A stretch of 64,000 nt of DNA from assembly GCA_963822955.1 (NCBI GenBank), contig CAWGJS010000001.1:1116001-1180000 (forward strand), read 5' to 3'. A program made the position numbers and the translations under genes. The DNA is from JAJYUU01 sp963822955. GTDB taxonomy: Bacteria > Actinomycetota > Actinomycetes > Streptosporangiales > Streptosporangiaceae. Position 1 is the stretch's first letter. Each line of letters opens with the position of its first letter. The notes beneath the pieces were generated by a model. The model saw nothing but the letters and a program-made list of their open reading frames with translations, was not told the DNA's origin and made no database searches. Positions 62,748 through 64,000 of the stretch are shown here, in pieces.

Positions 62748-63616
62748 GGCATCTCCCTGAACTCGTCCCATGCCCAGGTAAGCGCCCGGCCTGCTAGGAC
62801 CCGGAGAGCGTGCATCCGATATGCCGCCGATCCGCGCACGTCATCGATCGGCCGTGCGGCAGCCGCTACGCGCTCGGCAAAACCCGAGATGAGTTCCGGC
62901 GGCAGCGGCCGCGGATCGTCCCACAGCCCGTCCGCGGTAAGCGCGTCCGCGAGGTAGTCCTGCGCGGCGACGGCCCGCAGCGGGACCGGTCCTGCCGACC
63001 CTATCCCGGTGCCCACCCGGCGAGCCTGCGCGTCGAGCACGAGCGCCAGCGAGCACGCGGCGATCACCATCGCGTTGCGCGTGCCAACCTTCGTGAAAAC
63101 CTGCGGGCCGCGTGCCCTCGGGATGTGCACCGCCGCGATCAGCTCTCCTGGCTGGAGGACATTGCGCTTGGGCGCCAGAAAGAACTCGGCTGCCGCGACC
63201 GTGCGGGCACCGGTCAGCGACGCGATCTCGATCTCGGCTTCTGACGCCAGCAGCGGAGGGTGGCAGTCGCCCGCCGGAGAAGACGTGCCCAGGTTGCCGC
63301 CGATCGTCCCGCGGTTCCGGATCTGCGGAGATCCGACGGTGCGGGCGGCAGCGGCAAGCGCCGGCAGATCAGCCCGGATTTCGGCAACCAGGTGGCTGTA
63401 GGTGACGCCCGCCCCGATCCGAAGCCGTCCGTCGGCCCGGCTGATGATGGCGAGTTCCCGCACCGCACTGATGTCGAGCAGGCATTCCGGGCTCAGGCGG
63501 CCGAAGTTAATGTCCACGCAGACGTCGGTGCCGCCCGCCACGACGAGCGCGTCCGGGTGCTCGGCCCGTAGCTGCAGGGCTTGCGGCCAGCTCGCCGGGC
63601 GCAGGAACGCGGTCAT
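62744..63616 (-). CDS. Xanthine dehydrogenase-type FAD subunit (second enzyme)
   Basis: 290 residues. VVAGGTDVCVDINFG near residue 25 and TVGSPQIRNRGTIGGNLGTS near residue 98 are nearly the same as in the FAD subunit at 34675, as are KVGTRNAMVIA and DDVRGSAAYRMHALRVLAGR. Three-subunit CoxM type. It lies 13 bp after the Mo subunit gene and overlaps the 2Fe-2S gene by 4 bp. Confidence 0.94.
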   Translation of the reverse strand: MTAFLRPASWPQALQLRAEHPDALVVAGGTDVCVDINFGRLSPECLLDISAVRELAIISRADGRLRIGAGVTYSHLVAEIRADLPALAAAARTVGSPQIRNRGTIGGNLGTSSPAGDCHPPLLASEAEIEIASLTGARTVAAAEFFLAPKRNVLQPGELIAAVHIPRARGPQVFTKVGTRNAMVIAACSLALVLDAQARRVGTGIGSAGPVPLRAVAAQDYLADALTADGLWDDPRPLPPELISGFAERVAAAARPIDDVRGSAAYRMHALRVLAGRALTWAWDEFREMP

Positions 63617-63629
63617 CGATTCCTCCGGC

Positions 63630-64000
63630 TCACATCAGCTTCTGCTGGCCGGACGTCATGCCGCTGTAGTACGGCACGGGCCACTGGCCGGGCACCTGCG
63701 GTACCGGCGGCTCGCCGGTGGTGCTGGCCGGGCCGCGCAGACCGACCAGGTCATCCGGCGTGACCGGCGCCCGGTTCAGGTCGCGGCCGGTCGCGTCCCG
63801 CAAGGCCGCCACGATCGCCGCGGTGGCGACGATGGTCGGGGCCTCGCCGATGCCCTTGAGCCCATAGGGGTTGTCCGGATCCGGCTGCGTGATCACCTCG
63901 GAGACGACCGGCGGCACGTCCAGGATGGTCGGGACGAGGTAGTCGGTGAACGAAGGGTTCTGGATGACGCCGCCGGCCAGCTTGACCTCCTCCATGAGGG
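63630..64000 (-). CDS. Xanthine dehydrogenase-type Mo subunit, C-terminal part
   Basis: The visible 123 codons are the C-terminus of a CoxL/XdhA-type large subunit: NPSFTDYLVPTILDVPPV, then NPYGLKGIGEAPTIVATAA with the catalytic Glu, and ATGRDLNRAPVTPDDLVGL. The same segment in the enzyme at 30408 reads NPSFTDYLIPTILDMPP and YGVRGVGEPPTI. The frame is open to the right edge, so the 5' part lies outside the window. A short tail (PVPYYSGMTSGQQKLM) follows the family end. Confidence 0.92.
   Translation of the reverse strand, partial: LMEEVKLAGGVIQNPSFTDYLVPTILDVPPVVSEVITQPDPDNPYGLKGIGEAPTIVATAAIVAALRDATGRDLNRAPVTPDDLVGLRGPASTTGEPPVPQVPGQWPVPYYSGMTSGQQKLM

Overview
The window comes from a high-GC Gram-positive bacterium, most likely a soil actinomycete. 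Support for this: very GC-rich codons, many GTG starts, long spurious antisense frames, a PknB-type Ser/Thr kinase, an F420-type luciferase-like oxidoreductase, a SpoIIE-type phosphatase and a SigE-type sigma factor. No rRNA, tRNA, CRISPR array, intact transposase or replication origin was seen.

Left part (1-27.9 kb): a mosaic of short accessory operons. In order: a Ser/Thr kinase running off the left edge; a repeat-rich gap; a three-gene operon (LLM oxidoreductase, acyl-CoA synthetase, serine hydrolase); a divergent MFS exporter / ArsR-type regulator pair; a membrane glycosyltransferase overlapping a clan GH-A lipoprotein hydrolase; a membrane PP2C phosphatase; an AhpD-like protein and an SDR; a frameshifted phosphoesterase; a putative sugar/polyol operon (SDR, AGPS-like flavoprotein, FGGY kinase); a three-gene membrane cassette of unknown function; a truncated nucleotidyltransferase; a phage-tail-lysozyme-like protein; a divergent AraC / YCII pair; and a frameshifted ECF sigma factor with its membrane partner.

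Right part (28-64 kb): an unusually large purine catabolism region. On the minus strand (37.5 to 28 kb) lies an almost continuous, mostly overlapping operon: OHCU decarboxylase, HIU hydrolase, urate oxidase, xanthine dehydrogenase FAD and 2Fe-2S subunits, 8-oxoguanine deaminase, xanthine dehydrogenase Mo subunit, allantoinase, allantoicase. An adenine deaminase follows on the plus strand at 38.6 kb. A scar region (41.2-45.3 kb) then holds a permease relic, a truncated and a frameshifted TrkA-type gene, and a P-type ATPase broken by several frameshifts. Next comes a second plus-strand purine operon (45.5-57.2 kb): a YgfM-like flavoprotein, an XdhD-like Mo protein whose [2Fe-2S] domain has lost all eight cluster cysteines, an XdhC-YqeB fusion, a second adenine deaminase, two PLP fold-type II enzymes and an NCS1 permease. 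Finally a minus-strand set (64-57.3 kb) carries another xanthine dehydrogenase-type enzyme followed by a BMP-type nucleoside/purine ABC importer.

Together the genes can take adenine to hypoxanthine, hypoxanthine to urate, 8-oxoguanine to urate, and urate through HIU, OHCU and allantoin to ureidoglycolate plus urea. Three molybdenum-hydroxylase modules and two import systems sit side by side. No guanine deaminase, ureidoglycolate lyase, urease or dedicated purine regulator was seen. The most notable items are the cysteine-free XdhD-like protein with its XdhC-YqeB fusion partner, and the two PLP enzymes of unknown substrate embedded in the same operon.
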